Positions 1-11,274 of a stretch of 64,000 nt of DNA are shown here, piece after piece. The stretch's first letter is position 1. Each line of letters opens with the position of its first letter. Below the pieces are notes generated by a model. It was not told where the DNA came from. It made no database searches and saw nothing but the letters and a program-made list of their open reading frames with translations. The position numbers and the translations under genes are program-made. Source of the DNA: Tetrahymena thermophila SB210 (taxonomy: Eukaryota > Ciliophora > Oligohymenophorea > Hymenostomatida > Tetrahymenidae); assembly GCF_000189635.1 (NCBI RefSeq), contig NW_002475999.1:62001-126000 (forward strand), in the 5' to 3' direction.

Positions 1-86
1 TGCTTAACTATGGTAGCCTGCTTATCTACTGTTTCATCATCTCTTTAATCATATAGGTATTGCTCGTATTTATTATCTTAGCTCAT
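1..86 (-). CDS. 5' end of an unidentified gene, cut by window edge
   Basis: With TAA/TAG as Gln, an ATG at 86 in an AAAATG context opens a reading frame that runs off the left edge after 28 codons. The visible peptide begins MSQDNKYEQYLYDQ and is charged and hydrophilic. The base composition here is clearly less AT-rich than the following 500 bases, which fits coding sequence. No domain can be recognised from so short a piece, and the function is unknown. No similarity to the neighbouring hydrolase was seen beyond a chance DQRD match. Confidence 0.55.
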
Positions 87-620
87 TTTTAAATCTTATC
101 AATTTAGTTGATCTTTTATTTTGCTTTAAAGATTTATTTAATATTTATTTTTTGATATGAATTCTATATTTAAAATCACCAAAAATTTAAAAATATAAAG
201 CGTATTAATTAATCATAATTCTGTGACGTCGATTGCGCTTTAAATTTTAACATTTATTTTACCTAACTTAAATAAAGCATAATTCATCAGTAATTTGATG
301 GTTTACATTTAAGAATGTTCTTAATGACCTTTTACCATGTTCTGCATTCACCATAAAAAAATATTTGGAATTTAATTTGAAATACAAATTTAATATAAAA
401 AGAATAAAAACATTAAGCTAATTAAATCAAAACTTAATAATATTTATTTGTTTTTATTTAATAAGAAGCATAAAAACAAATCTTAAAAAAATATTTATTA
501 ATTAATTTTATTTGAATTAAATTCTTATTATTTTTAAGTTATTTAAAGTCTTTTTGTAACATTTTGCTACTAAAAAACTAAGATAAAAGAAAAAACATTT
601 ATATTTTTGTGTTCATAGAC
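87..620. other. Intergenic, nothing recognised
   Basis: Very AT-rich spacer between the 5' end of the left-edge gene and the 3' end of the first hydrolase gene. It presumably holds the promoter of the left-edge gene. No open frame, repeat or structured element stands out. Confidence 0.6.
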
Positions 621-1790
621 TCATAAATTAGGTTTATTGTTTATAATTTAAGTAGAGTCAATCTATTTTATAAAATTTTTTGCAATTATTCCTATTTCCT
701 CACTTTTCTCATTTTATAAGAAATGAGTAGTGTCATCAAATCTAAAAATATAATTTGAAGAGAAATTATTTAGATCTAAATGAGGTTCTGGAGATTCTAA
801 TTTTGTTATTCTTCTTTTAAGAGCATTTTCACTCAATATATATTGATATATCTCCTCTTCTATTGTATTTGCTGATATCAAAACATCATTTTTAGAATAA
901 GCAATCATCCTGGGTATATTTTAATTTAATTATCTAAACCTATGGAAAATTTCATTATACTTTCCATAAACACTTAAACGTATTTTGAGCATAGTAATTA
1001 TGTCTTAAAAAGAAAAGGCCACTATAGGGCCAAGCTAAAATTTTTCTTACTCTGACAGCATCTGTAAAGATTCTTTAGTTTAAATTATTTTGTATTTTAA
1101 TTGTTATCTAAAATTTTCATCAGATAATGTTTCATAAGAAATTTTGTTAAAATCCAAGTTATATTTTTAATGTTCTAATTGTTCTAGCTTTTTTTGACCT
1201 TCCCATAAGGTCATAGGGACTGTACAGATTTATATAAATCCTTCTACTTTATGAGGTTTAAAGTATATGAAATTCTTGACCACAATTCCACCATATGAAT
1301 GTGCTAAAAATACTGCTGACTAAATTCCTATTTTAATCATAAAATCATCAATTAGCTTTGCTATCTAATCTATCCCTCCTTAATATTAACCTCTTCTTTC
1401 ATCTTTCTTATCAAACCCTGGAATGTAGATATCAATCATTCTACAAAATTATTACCCAATACTATTTTATATTTTTTTATAATAGTTAATTCCTCCTGGA
1501 ACACCTGTAATAAATATGATAGTCTTATTCTTTAACTCAAATTAATCTCTATAATCAATATTATCTCTATAATTTACATATCTATCATCTTCAAACTTCA
1601 TTGTGTTAACATTTAACTTAATATTATTACTTTTATCAATACATTAATTTTGTAACTGTTACTATACATAAGGCAAAAATGCCTTAAAATTTCTTTTACT
1701 GTAATATTCTATAATCTTAGAATGGTTTAATTATTCATCTTGGCTTCGAGGGTCGTTAGTGTAGTTATATTAAAATTAACTTTATTTCAT
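621..1790 (-). CDS. Alpha/beta hydrolase (paralog A)
   Basis: This is an intronless 389-residue protein; the only in-frame TGA is at 621-623. It has an alpha/beta-hydrolase layout. An oxyanion-type segment GVPGGINY follows a beta strand (KTIIFITGVPGG). The conserved stretch PGFDKKDERRG comes next, then the nucleophile elbow AHSYGG with Ser165. A conserved DDTTH near the C terminus makes His356 the likely catalytic base. The substrate is unknown; the family includes lipases and esterases. It is closely related along its whole length to the gene at 14683-15861, and the shared N terminus (KAFxPY, FEDxRYxxYR) fixes the start at 1790 rather than at the internal Met at 1601. It diverges from the first tetraspanin-like gene across a 1.4-kb spacer. 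No signal peptide is obvious. Confidence 0.85.
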
Positions 1791-3177
1791 TTTTATCTAT
1801 TTTTGATTTACTTTTTGTTTTTTTGATGATTTTTAATATAATTCAATAACTGTAATCAAAAATTGTAAAGTGAAGATATAATTAATATCTTTTTAGAATT
1901 ACCATATTGAATTGAATGTTATTAATAAAGTAGTATTAATGTTATAATTAGTATATTCAATAGATATTTTTTTATTTAAATTGATTAAAATATAATTTCT
2001 AAATGGCTTTTTATTTTAAACTCATAAAAAGACTGAAGTTTTTTAAAAAGTATAAAATATTTGTAATTTAACATAAAAATTTCTTAGAATAAATGATCCA
2101 AATTAATACCATGCTTTTAAATAATACACTTAAAAATATAATAAATTAAAGGATCTTTTAGCATTAAATTAGAATATATGATTTTTTAAACAATCATTTA
2201 TCTATTTAATATTATAAATATTAATTTATTTTAATTATAAAAAGAAATATTCATCCAATAATATTCTAAGTTTTTATTAAAATATGTACAAAAATATCAA
2301 ATATTAATTTAAAAACGAATATTTCATACCTTTAACACCCACAATATAAATTATTAATAATTTATAAAATAAATCTTCATGTTATGAGAAATTTAAATTT
2401 TCATAAAAACAATGAAGTTAGTTTTATTTACTTCTATATTTATTTTAAAAATTTCAAAAAATTAAAAATAAAATTTTTATTTGTATTCAATCAAGAATGA
2501 AGCTTGATTCCATCAAACTTAAACTTTGAAAATTCAGAGCAATTTTTTTTTTTTTGCAACGTTTTATTCTTCATTTAATAAATAAAAATATATCAGAAAA
2601 TAAATTTTTGTTTTATACATAATCTTTAATTTAATTATGTTTACTTCTAATTGTAATTTAATTTAATATCTAAAAAAAATTAGTTGTTTTTATCATGTTT
2701 TATTTCTTGCTCTATATAATAATAATATTAATTAAAAAATTTATTAACTACTCTTATAAATATGTATTTATCCTAAAACATTTTAGTTCACATCGCATAG
2801 TAACTATTAAAAAATATCATTCTCTTCGTTATTATTCTATTATTAATTTCTATTTAATTTTAACTAATTAAACCCTAATTTTATTTTGGTTATAGATATC
2901 AGATAATTTTGGTTCTATTTCTATTTTTTTAGTAAAAGTCGTAATTAATTAATTAATTAGATTATTTATCTATTCTGAATCTATATCTAGTTTTTAAATA
3001 ATACATACAATAATTGTTACTTTATTCAAAAAAAGATTATAACGCATTATTCTAAAATTGAAGTTGTTAATTTAACTATAATAACAATTATAATTAAATA
3101 AATTCTAAAAATAAACAAAATTACAAAAATTAGTACTAATATAAAATCTAAAATAAAAATATTAATAAACTATCAAA
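1791..3177. other. Divergent intergenic spacer, AT-rich
   Basis: A 1.4-kb gene-free spacer between the divergent hydrolase A and tetraspanin-like gene 1. It should contain both promoters. It holds only homopolymer runs and a short (TTAA)n stretch near 2943-2958. No open frame is supported. Confidence 0.6.
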
Positions 3178-3993
3178 ATGAACTTGAAACTTTTAAAGAA
3201 GTCTGTAATAATAACAAATTCTTTACTTTTGTTAGTAGGCCTGTTCTTTATCATTTATCCAGCTATTTTATATTAATAATATGCTTATACTACTTATACC
3301 AATAACCTTTTCTCTGGTATTTTAATATTTGGAATAGTCTTAGGAGTTTTTCTAATTTTATGGACTCTTTTTGGAGTTTTAGCTGCTTAAAAAAATAATA
3401 CTATGATATAAGCTGCGTATAACGTAGGAATAATAATGTTATTTTTATTATCTATTGCTATTCTAGCAATAAGCTGTATAGTTTAATATGAAGTTCCAAG
3501 TTATAAAAATGATGAAAAATGTACATAATAGTCAATTTTAATATAGTTGTAATAGCTGAATCATAAATCAAGTTTAACTTTATGCCAAAATGATTGTTTA
3601 TGCAACTTTAAAGGAACTTAAGAAGAAGCTGATAAATTAGGAATTAATAATTTTAACCATAAGGACTCTAGTCCAGTTAGAGTATAAGATTGCCAAATTT
3701 TTGAAGATTTTTAATTTGAAAATCAAAGTGAAAATAGTGAAGTTCTTAAATTTTTAGAAGAATTATTTGGCTGCAGTGGATTTTGTTCATAAAATTCATA
3801 TTATTTATTTAGTGACTTAAATGATGGAATACCTAATGGTGACTGTAAAGTTCATGTAATAAATTTTGTTGAAGATAATATAATAGCTATTGTAATTTCA
3901 TCTTCATTTATTACTGTCTTATTATTAGTGTCTCTTATATTTAACATTCTTTTTTATCTAGAATTGCTTAAGTCTAGGTACTCTAGTAAATGA
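3178..3993 (+). CDS. Tetraspanin-like four-TM protein 1
   Basis: This intronless gene encodes 271 residues. Hydrophobic segments near residues 10-32, 45-68, 78-101 and 233-258 give the tetraspanin plan: short first loop, long second loop, and both termini probably cytosolic. The large loop (about 102-232) has eight cysteines in the pattern shared by all six copies: NDxxC, LCxxxCxC, a single C, CSGFC, DCK. The canonical tetraspanin CCG motif is replaced by GCSGFC. It ends in a short tail after TM4. This is the first of six plus-strand tandem copies. The predicted location is the plasma or endomembrane; tetraspanins act as membrane organisers, and no partner can be named from sequence. ATG follows ATCAAA. 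Confidence 0.87.
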
Positions 3994-4918
3994 AGCATAC
4001 TAAAATTAATCTTTTTTGAATTATTTGTATTATAATAAAAATCGACTAAGATAATTAAATTATTATATTATTACTAAATTATTAATTATTATATTTTATA
4101 TTAATTATATTTTGTTTGTTTATAAATTTTCTATTAAAAACCTAATCGTTCTAGTTAATTTATAAATATTTTATTATATTTACATTTATAAAAGTTAGAA
4201 AAATGACAAAAAGATCTTGATTAGATTATTCTTTGTAATATCATAAAGCTTTAGTCCCAAATTATCTTATTTATAATGCCAATTTAAATTTAATTAGAAT
4301 ATTAAGCAATATTAAAATTATTTAAATTATTACATAGTGATTTAATGTTATATGAATAGTGTTGGGATTAGAGAAGAAATTTTTTGTAATGATGAATGTT
4401 TTAGAAAATATTAAAATAGAATTTTTTTACTCTAAAAAAAATGTATTGAGAGTCAAATTTGTAAAAGGTTTTCAAAATCTAGAAAAAATCTGATAATTCA
4501 AATAAAAATAAGATATAAAAGTGATGATGTTTTACAAAGTGAATATCAAACTATAAAAATCATTTGAACAGATATGGATAAATTAAAAATAGAAAAAGTG
4601 ATTTTTTTATTTTGATTTAACTCAGATAATAAATATATGAATAATCAAACGCTTTTATGAGAGTTGTAAGTGTAACTGAACAATCCTGATTTATACTTTA
4701 TTAGTTTGATGGAAAACTAAATTATCTATTCCAAAAAAATAAATAAAAATTTTTTGGTTAATTTTGAATACATTAAAATTTATTCTCTTTAAATGTAAAT
4801 TAGAATGTATCATATTTATAACTCTTATTAATAATTACAAATAATCAACTTTTTTGTAATATAATGTATTCATTTTTCAAAAAATTAATAAAAAAAGAAA
4901 TTTAAATAAACTTTAGAA
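3994..4918. other. Spacer between tetraspanin-like genes 1 and 2
   Basis: A 925-bp AT-rich spacer, presumably the 3' UTR of copy 1 and the promoter of copy 2. No gene or clear repeat was seen. Confidence 0.55.
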
Positions 4919-5749
4919 ATGTCAATTAAATTTTAAAATATTAGTACTGCTTTACTTTTTCTATTAGGAGTCTTCTGGATAGTATTCGCATCTTTAACTT
5001 ATGTGAAATATACTAGTATTACTAATGCTGATACTTATTTCTAATTTGCTTTGATCATATGTATGGCATTTGGCAGTTTGTTGACAATATGGTCAATATT
5101 AGGTATGATTGCAACATTCAAGTAATCTAATAATATATTAGGAGCATATAATGTTGGGTATTTTATTTTTCTTTCAGTATCTATATCAACTTTAGTGGTA
5201 AGTCTTCTTTCTTATTAAGAAGTAGAAGAATATAAAAATGATACTGACTGCTCTTAAAATATTAAATTTATCAGGCTATTTGAGTTAAATAATATTTCTT
5301 ACTAGTCTTTATGTCAAGATGGTTGTTAATGTTATTTTGAAGGCAGTTAAATACAGGCTAATTAATAATAAATAACAAGCTATAGTTAAACAGAATCAGA
5401 TCCTGTTAATGTTTAAGAGTGTTTAGTATTTTAAAATTTTAATTTAGAAGATTAAGATTAAAATGCTGAATTTTTAAAATCTTTAGAGGAAACATTTTAA
5501 TGTAGTGGATTTTGCTCAAAAAACTCTTATTATGTATTTAGTAATGTTAATCAAGGAATTCCAAATAAAGATTGCAAAGATGAAATGATAAATTATTTAG
5601 AAGATAAAACAATCAAAACAATCATATCATCTTCAGTTATAACTTTCATATTTGTAATATGTTTTGGGCTTTCCATATTTTTTAGTTTAAAAAAAAATAA
5701 TGAAAGTGATTTCAAATCCTAATAACATATTTAATAAAGATAAAATTGA
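4919..5749 (+). CDS. Tetraspanin-like four-TM protein 2
   Basis: This is an intronless 276-residue paralog. TM1 (about 7-28), TM2 (about 42-64) and TM3 (about 76-98) precede a large loop with the family's eight cysteines (TDCS, LCQDGCQC, VQEC, QCSGFC, KDCK). TM4 is near 235-257, followed by a Q/K-rich tail of roughly 20 residues ending at the TGA at 5747. The motif CSGFCSKNSYYVFSNVN is nearly identical to copies 3-5. Many Gln codons are TAA/TAG, so under the standard code it would look like a pseudogene. Under code 6 it is intact. Confidence 0.87.
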
Positions 5750-6550
5750 CAGCATTATTGTAATAAATTATATTATTTAAAAGTAAAATTTTATGTTGAA
5801 AAATTTACCTCTAATTTATTATTCATAAAAAAGAAAATTTAAATTGTTTTATATTTTTATTTTTAAGAAAAGAAAGCATCTTAAACGTAATTTTTATAAA
5901 TAAAATTATATATATTTAAATAAGATTAGAAAATTCCGATAAAATATCCCATCGAAATTGATTAATCTATCTCAATAATTATCATAAAATCTGATTAATT
6001 ATAATATTCAAATTATAAATTATTAATCTATATCATTCAAATATCATGAATTTATTTAAAATAGACAAAATAAGTTATCAAAAGATTTATTTATTTTTTG
6101 TTCAAACTGAAATATAAATTTTGCTATCAAAAAGATTAAGGGATGGATATAAATAATTTTTATAAAATTATATATTATATTAAAGTAAAGGAATCATAAT
6201 CCCTCTTTGATCGTACTAGAAATGTTTACTTTTGGTTTTTCATGAAGCAAATATTTTGTGCTTTTTTTTATAATAAGTAAGCAAGTATTCTCTTATTTCA
6301 TGAATATTTGAAAAATAAATTTATTAGAATACTTAAATTTTAAAATCTATCTATCTATTACATTTTAATTTAGATTTAATTAAGAATGATATACACCAAT
6401 TGTTACTTAATTGAAATTTATTTAATAAATTTGTCTAATTCAAATAAGTTGTTTTTATAAAAAATCTTAAATTTTATTATTATTAAAATTAATATTTAAT
6501 TTAAAATAAAAAATAATAAAAAACTCTTAAGCAAACACAAAATATTTGAA
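5750..6550. other. Spacer between tetraspanin-like genes 2 and 3
   Basis: An 801-bp AT-rich spacer. No gene or repeat is supported; it presumably carries the UTR and promoter of the flanking copies. Confidence 0.55.
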
Positions 6551-7387
6551 ATGGAATAAAAACTTTTTAAATCTAGCATCTTTTTACTCTTTGCAGTAGG
6601 TGCTTTCTGGATTATCTTCTCATCTGTTATATACTACGAATAAATAGAAATAACTGATGCTTATGAACAATTCAAAAATATTCTTATTATGGGAATAGTA
6701 TTTGGTAGTGTATTAATATTATGGTGTATTATAGGCCTTAATGCTAATTCTAAAAAAGTGAATTGTATGTATATCACCTATAATGTAGGAGTCTTTATTT
6801 TTTTGTTAGCTTCAATAACAGCTTTAGTATTAACTATTATTTTAGCTAATAAAATACCTGATTATAAAAATGATTCTGAATGCACTTCTGAAAGTATTCT
6901 TATTGAATTTTCTGAACTGAATAAAATATCATCTTAAACTTTATGTCAATCTGATTGCTAGTGCTATTATGGTTCTAATAACAGTATTAAACCTTTAGAA
7001 TTAGGAGTTAAAAATTATACTTTATTTAGCTCTGAACCTATTAGAGTTCAGTAATGCAAAGTATTCGATAACTTTGATATTTAAAACAAAGATTCTAACA
7101 GCGAAATTTTGAAGGCATTTGAACAAACATATAAATGTAGTGGTTTTTGCTCAAATAACTCATACTATGTATTTAGCGATGTAAATAATGGATATCCTGG
7201 TGGTGATTGCAAAGATGAAATTATTATCTTTGTAGAAAATAATAACAATAGATTTATAATTGCTTCATCTATTATGACCTTTGCAATAATTGTTGCATTT
7301 GTTCTTTCAATACTTTAATTATACAAGACATCACAAGTTTATGATTTTTAATAGAAAAATGTTGAGTTACATGGAAATAATTCTTGA
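6551..7387 (+). CDS. Tetraspanin-like four-TM protein 3
   Basis: This is an intronless 278-residue paralog. Three hydrophobic segments occur in the first 100 residues. The second loop starts at the conserved PDYKNDSEC and carries LCQSDCQC, a lone Cys in VQQCKVF, KCSGFC and GDCK. TM4 is near 236-256. The cytosolic tail after TM4 is longer than in copy 1 and has no obvious targeting motif. The start was chosen as the first ATG before TM1 (MEQKLFKSS), matching the position of the other copies' starts. Confidence 0.87.
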
Positions 7388-8050
7388 AAATACTTTAGTG
7401 AAATTATTAATAAAATTTAAATTTTATTTTCAATTTATTGTGTGTAAATATATTCTTTTAAAATTAAAGCTTCATTATAAGTTTCATAAATTTTATTTTT
7501 AAAAATAATTTGTTTTATTTTACTTCTTTTTGAATGCAAACAAGTGTTTTATATATTTTTTAAATTGAAACATTTTTGAGACTTAATCAGAAACATAAAA
7601 AGTGAGATGGTTATTTTGTATTTATTTTAAAATTTAATTATGCCTTATTGAATTGTAATTGGATATTTATAAATAAAATTTGAAAAATACAAATCAGCTT
7701 AATATAAATTATAAATAATTTATATATTTTTTAATTTTAGAAAATAAAATAATTTTTAAAATTATTACAATAGAAATAATAAATAATTCTTCTTCTTAAG
7801 TTATTTTAATTTAAAAATAGATAAAGGATTCTTAAAAAAAATATTAACGCATTTTTCAAAGTAAGTTTTTGTGTCTATTTTAATTATATAAATAGATCCT
7901 TGTTTTTGATACATAACATTTTACTCTAAAATTTAAATAAGTCTTGCATAAATTTTTAATTTTGGAAATAAAGTTTTTTATAATTAATTAATAAATAAAT
8001 AAATAAATTATTTAAATATTATTAAATTTAATAAAAAATCTAAAACAAAA
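7388..8050. other. Spacer between tetraspanin-like genes 3 and 4
   Basis: A 663-bp AT-rich spacer ending in an AAAT-type microsatellite at about 7990-8009, shortly before the ATG of copy 4. No gene is supported. Confidence 0.55.
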
Positions 8051-8905
8051 ATGATCTAAAAGCTTGTGAATATAGGCACGAATTTACTCTTTTTGCTTGG
8101 TATTTTCTGGGTAATTTTTTCTTCAGTGATCTTTTCTTAGTACATGGAAATGAGTGAATACTTTAGTTTCTTTTCTGGAGCACTTTTAATTGGCATCTTT
8201 TTTGGTATTGCCCTTATAATATGGGCTCTCTTAGGAATGATAGCAATTTGTAAAAAGTTAAATTATTTATTAATTGCATACAATCTTGGAATGTTTGTTT
8301 TCTTTTTGCTCTAAGTTGCTATTCTAATTTTAAGTATATTTGCTGCAAGTTCTATAAATAGTTATAAAAATGATACTTCATGTACTAAATAATCATTTTT
8401 AATTGAGTTAGCTGAATTAAATGCTGTCTCATATTAAACACTTTGCTAAAACGATTGTTAATGTCATTTTGAGGGAAATAAGGCTCAAGCCTAAAATCTT
8501 GGTATTAAAAATTATATTAATAACGAGCTCTATCCACAAAAAATACAAGAATGCCAAGCTTTCAATTTTTTTGATTTGCAAGATAAAGATGAAAACAGCA
8601 ATTTCCTATAAGCTTTAGAAGAAACATTTTATTGCAGCGGTTTTTGTTCAATAAACTCTTACTATGTGTTTAGCAATGTAAATGATGGTATCCCAAACAA
8701 AGATTGCAAATAGGAAGCTCTTGAATTTTTTGAAAAGAATAATAACATAACTCTAATTTGTTCTTCAATAGTAACATTTTTAATGGCTCTAAGTTTTATA
8801 TTTTCAGTACTATGGTGTTTCTAAAAACCTCAATTAAATTATGGGTATCAAAAAGAAAACTCTATAAGAAAAAATGTAGAAATGCAATATATAAATACTT
8901 AATGA
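8051..8905 (+). CDS. Tetraspanin-like four-TM protein 4
   Basis: This is an intronless 284-residue paralog. TM1-TM3 lie in the first 100 residues. The loop keeps all eight cysteines (TSCTK, LCQNDCQC, IQECQAF, YCSGFC, KDCK) and the NSYYVFSNVNDG block. TM4 ends in a WCF motif, followed by a polar tail of about 30 residues rich in Gln, Asn and Lys. It is most similar to copy 5 in the TM2/TM3 region (IIWALLGMIAICK versus IIWAILGLIGICK), which suggests a recent duplication of this pair. Confidence 0.87.
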
Positions 8906-9800
8906 TCAAATATATCTTTCTTATCAATTATTAAAATATTTAAAATGAAATGTAAATGTAAAATTATATTATTGATGTTATTCATGTTGTGTATTATATT
9001 AATTTAATTCCATAAATATTACTTAAGTTTCTAATTTTTAAGTTTATATAAAACAATCTTATCATAATTGCTAAATTAATAGCCATAATTTTAACTTCAA
9101 TTATGTATAAAAAATATAATGAATAAAAAAGTGAATTTCTAGAAATTATATTATTAATGTTATTCATATTGTGTATTATATCAATTTAATTCTATAAATA
9201 TTTCTTAAGTTTCTAATTTTTAAGTTTATATAAAACAGTCTTATTATAATCGCTAAATTAAAGCTATCATTTTAGCTTCAATTATGTATAAAAAATAAAA
9301 TGAATAAAAAAGCGAATTTCTAGTCATTTAAAAATATAAATTACTATTTAAAATAATTCCTAATTATTTTATCTATTACGAGTAGAAATATTTAAAAATT
9401 GAAAATGATCTATTTTAAATATAAAAAAATTGTGCTTTCATCAAGTGAGTTAAAATTAAGTTTTAAATTTACTGTTAAAATGTAAAAAATAAATTAAAAG
9501 AAAGTTTTAAATTAAAATAGATTCCTTAATTTATTTGAAATTTTTCCTATTTATAAATTTTTTTGAATTCATAATTTATTGGTATCTAAATTTAATTTGT
9601 CTATTACTTATATTTATTTGATGAAATTAATTAAGTGCATCTCAAATTACTATTTTTGAATAATCTAAAAGCAGGTTGTCTAGTAAATTATTTTCAATAC
9701 TTTATATAAATTATTCTGAGGTTCTCTAAAGTGTAATTAATATTTAACTAATAAAAAAATTAAAAATAACTTAAAAAATAAAATTTACATATTACAAAAA
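8906..9800. other. Spacer between tetraspanin-like genes 4 and 5
   Basis: An 895-bp AT-rich spacer. It contains the 182-bp tandem duplication listed separately. The rest is unstructured AT-rich DNA. Confidence 0.6.
8961..9323. repeat. Two-copy direct tandem repeat, unit about 182 bp
   Basis: The unit starting AAATTATATTATT at 8961 recurs at 9143 with only scattered substitutions. Shared internal blocks include GTTATTCAT, AAGTTTCTAATTTTTAAG, CTTCAATTATGTATAAAAAA and the closing GAATTTCTAG. The copies are adjacent (8961-9142 and 9143-9323). Neither contains a supported gene. It lies between tetraspanin-like copies 4 and 5 and may reflect slippage or unequal exchange during growth of the cluster. 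Confidence 0.85.
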
Positions 9801-10649
9801 ATGAATAATAAAACTTTATAAAAGTTAGTATAGTCAAGTACTGTTTTACTCCTTCTCCTGGGAGCATTCTGGATTACCTTTGTGTGTATTTTATACTCTA
9901 AATACCCAGATGTAAGAAATGTATCTTAGTATTTCACTGCAGCTCTATTGATAGGATTCGTGAATGGAATCCTTCTTATTATATGGGCTATCTTAGGATT
10001 AATAGGGATTTGCAAAAATGTTAAATGCCTTCTGTTTACTTACAACTTTGGAATTTTTGTTTTCCTTTTAATTCCTATTGCTATATTAGTAATTAGCATT
10101 TTAATATCAACAAATATGGATAGCTACAAAAATGATACAAATTGTACTTAATATGATTTATTTTCTCAGCTGGCTGAATTGAATACCAAATCTTATTAAA
10201 CCCTTTGCTAATCAGGTTGTCAATGTGATTTTGAAGGAACACAATTAGAAGCTTAGTAATTGGGAATAACTAATTTTGTTAATAGTGAGTCTGGTCCTAT
10301 TAGAGTTTAAGAATGCAAAGCATATGATTTATTTGATTTAGATCATCAAGATTCAAACAGTGACATATTGCAAGCTATGGAAGAAACTTTTGGCTGCAGT
10401 GGTTTTTGCTCAAAAAATAATTATTTTGTATTTAGTAACATAAATGAAGGTATCCCAAATGGAGACTGTAAAGTTGAAGTTTTAGATTTCATTGAAGATA
10501 ATAATGTCAAGACTATTGTAGCATCTTCTATTGTGACATTCTTTATGGTCCTTTGCTTTATATTCTCCGTTTTCTGGTGCTGTATGTAATCAAAAATTTA
10601 AACAGTTGACACAAAAGTTATTGAAGCCCAATAAAATATTAGAAATTGA
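9801..10649 (+). CDS. Tetraspanin-like four-TM protein 5
   Basis: This is an intronless 282-residue paralog with the same four-segment topology. Loop cysteines are TNCT, LCQSGCQC, VQECKAY, GCSGFC and GDCK. The region SSIVTFFMVLCFIFSVFWCCM forms TM4 and ends in a cysteine cluster that could be acylated; tetraspanins are commonly palmitoylated on juxtamembrane cysteines, but its use here is inferred. A polar tail of about 23 residues follows. This is the last copy before the run is interrupted by a minus-strand gene. Confidence 0.87.
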
Positions 10650-11274
10650 TTTCAAAATATAATACTGAAAGTGTTAGTTATATTAAAAAATTTACATTAA
10701 CATAATTATATCAATTAATTGTATTTTTAATATTATATTTAGATGTATTAATGCTTTTTCTTTTCAAAATTACTTTAATTTAGCATTATTTCATAATATT
10801 TTTTACTACTACAAAAGCTAAAAGAAAAAAAACATTTACCTTAAAACCTCATTAACTCACAACCCATAAATTCAAAAAATTTTCGATTTATTGTGGTTTT
10901 CATAAGACTATTACCTCTTACCTCGCAATTTGTTCACTTTCCTTAACGAGGTCCTACAGTAATTATCAAATTTTTTTTTTCCTATTTTTTGATTTTCAGG
11001 TTATTTTCTTTTTTTTGTTAAACAAAATGAACTATTTCTAAAAATTATAAATATTAGCAAATGACTAAGCTTTTTAAATTTTAATTATAAATTTTTATAA
11101 TAATTTTAAAGAACGTTTATGATGTTAGTAAATTAAATTTTATTAAGGTTTTATTGAGGATATTTATTTTTGAAGAATTTTGTGTAATAAATATAAAAAT
11201 TTATCAACAGCTTAAAATAAATTTTTTGCTAAATATAAAAATAAATTGAATTCATACAATAAGATTAATTTTAT
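10650..11274. other. Convergent spacer with a less AT-rich patch
   Basis: The spacer between the 3' ends of tetraspanin-like gene 5 and the minus-strand membrane-protein gene. A patch at about 10840-10965 is unusually GC-rich for this DNA and holds CCTCG...CGAGG complementarity. It might be a small RNA gene, but no tRNA or known RNA signature is visible. Confidence 0.4.
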
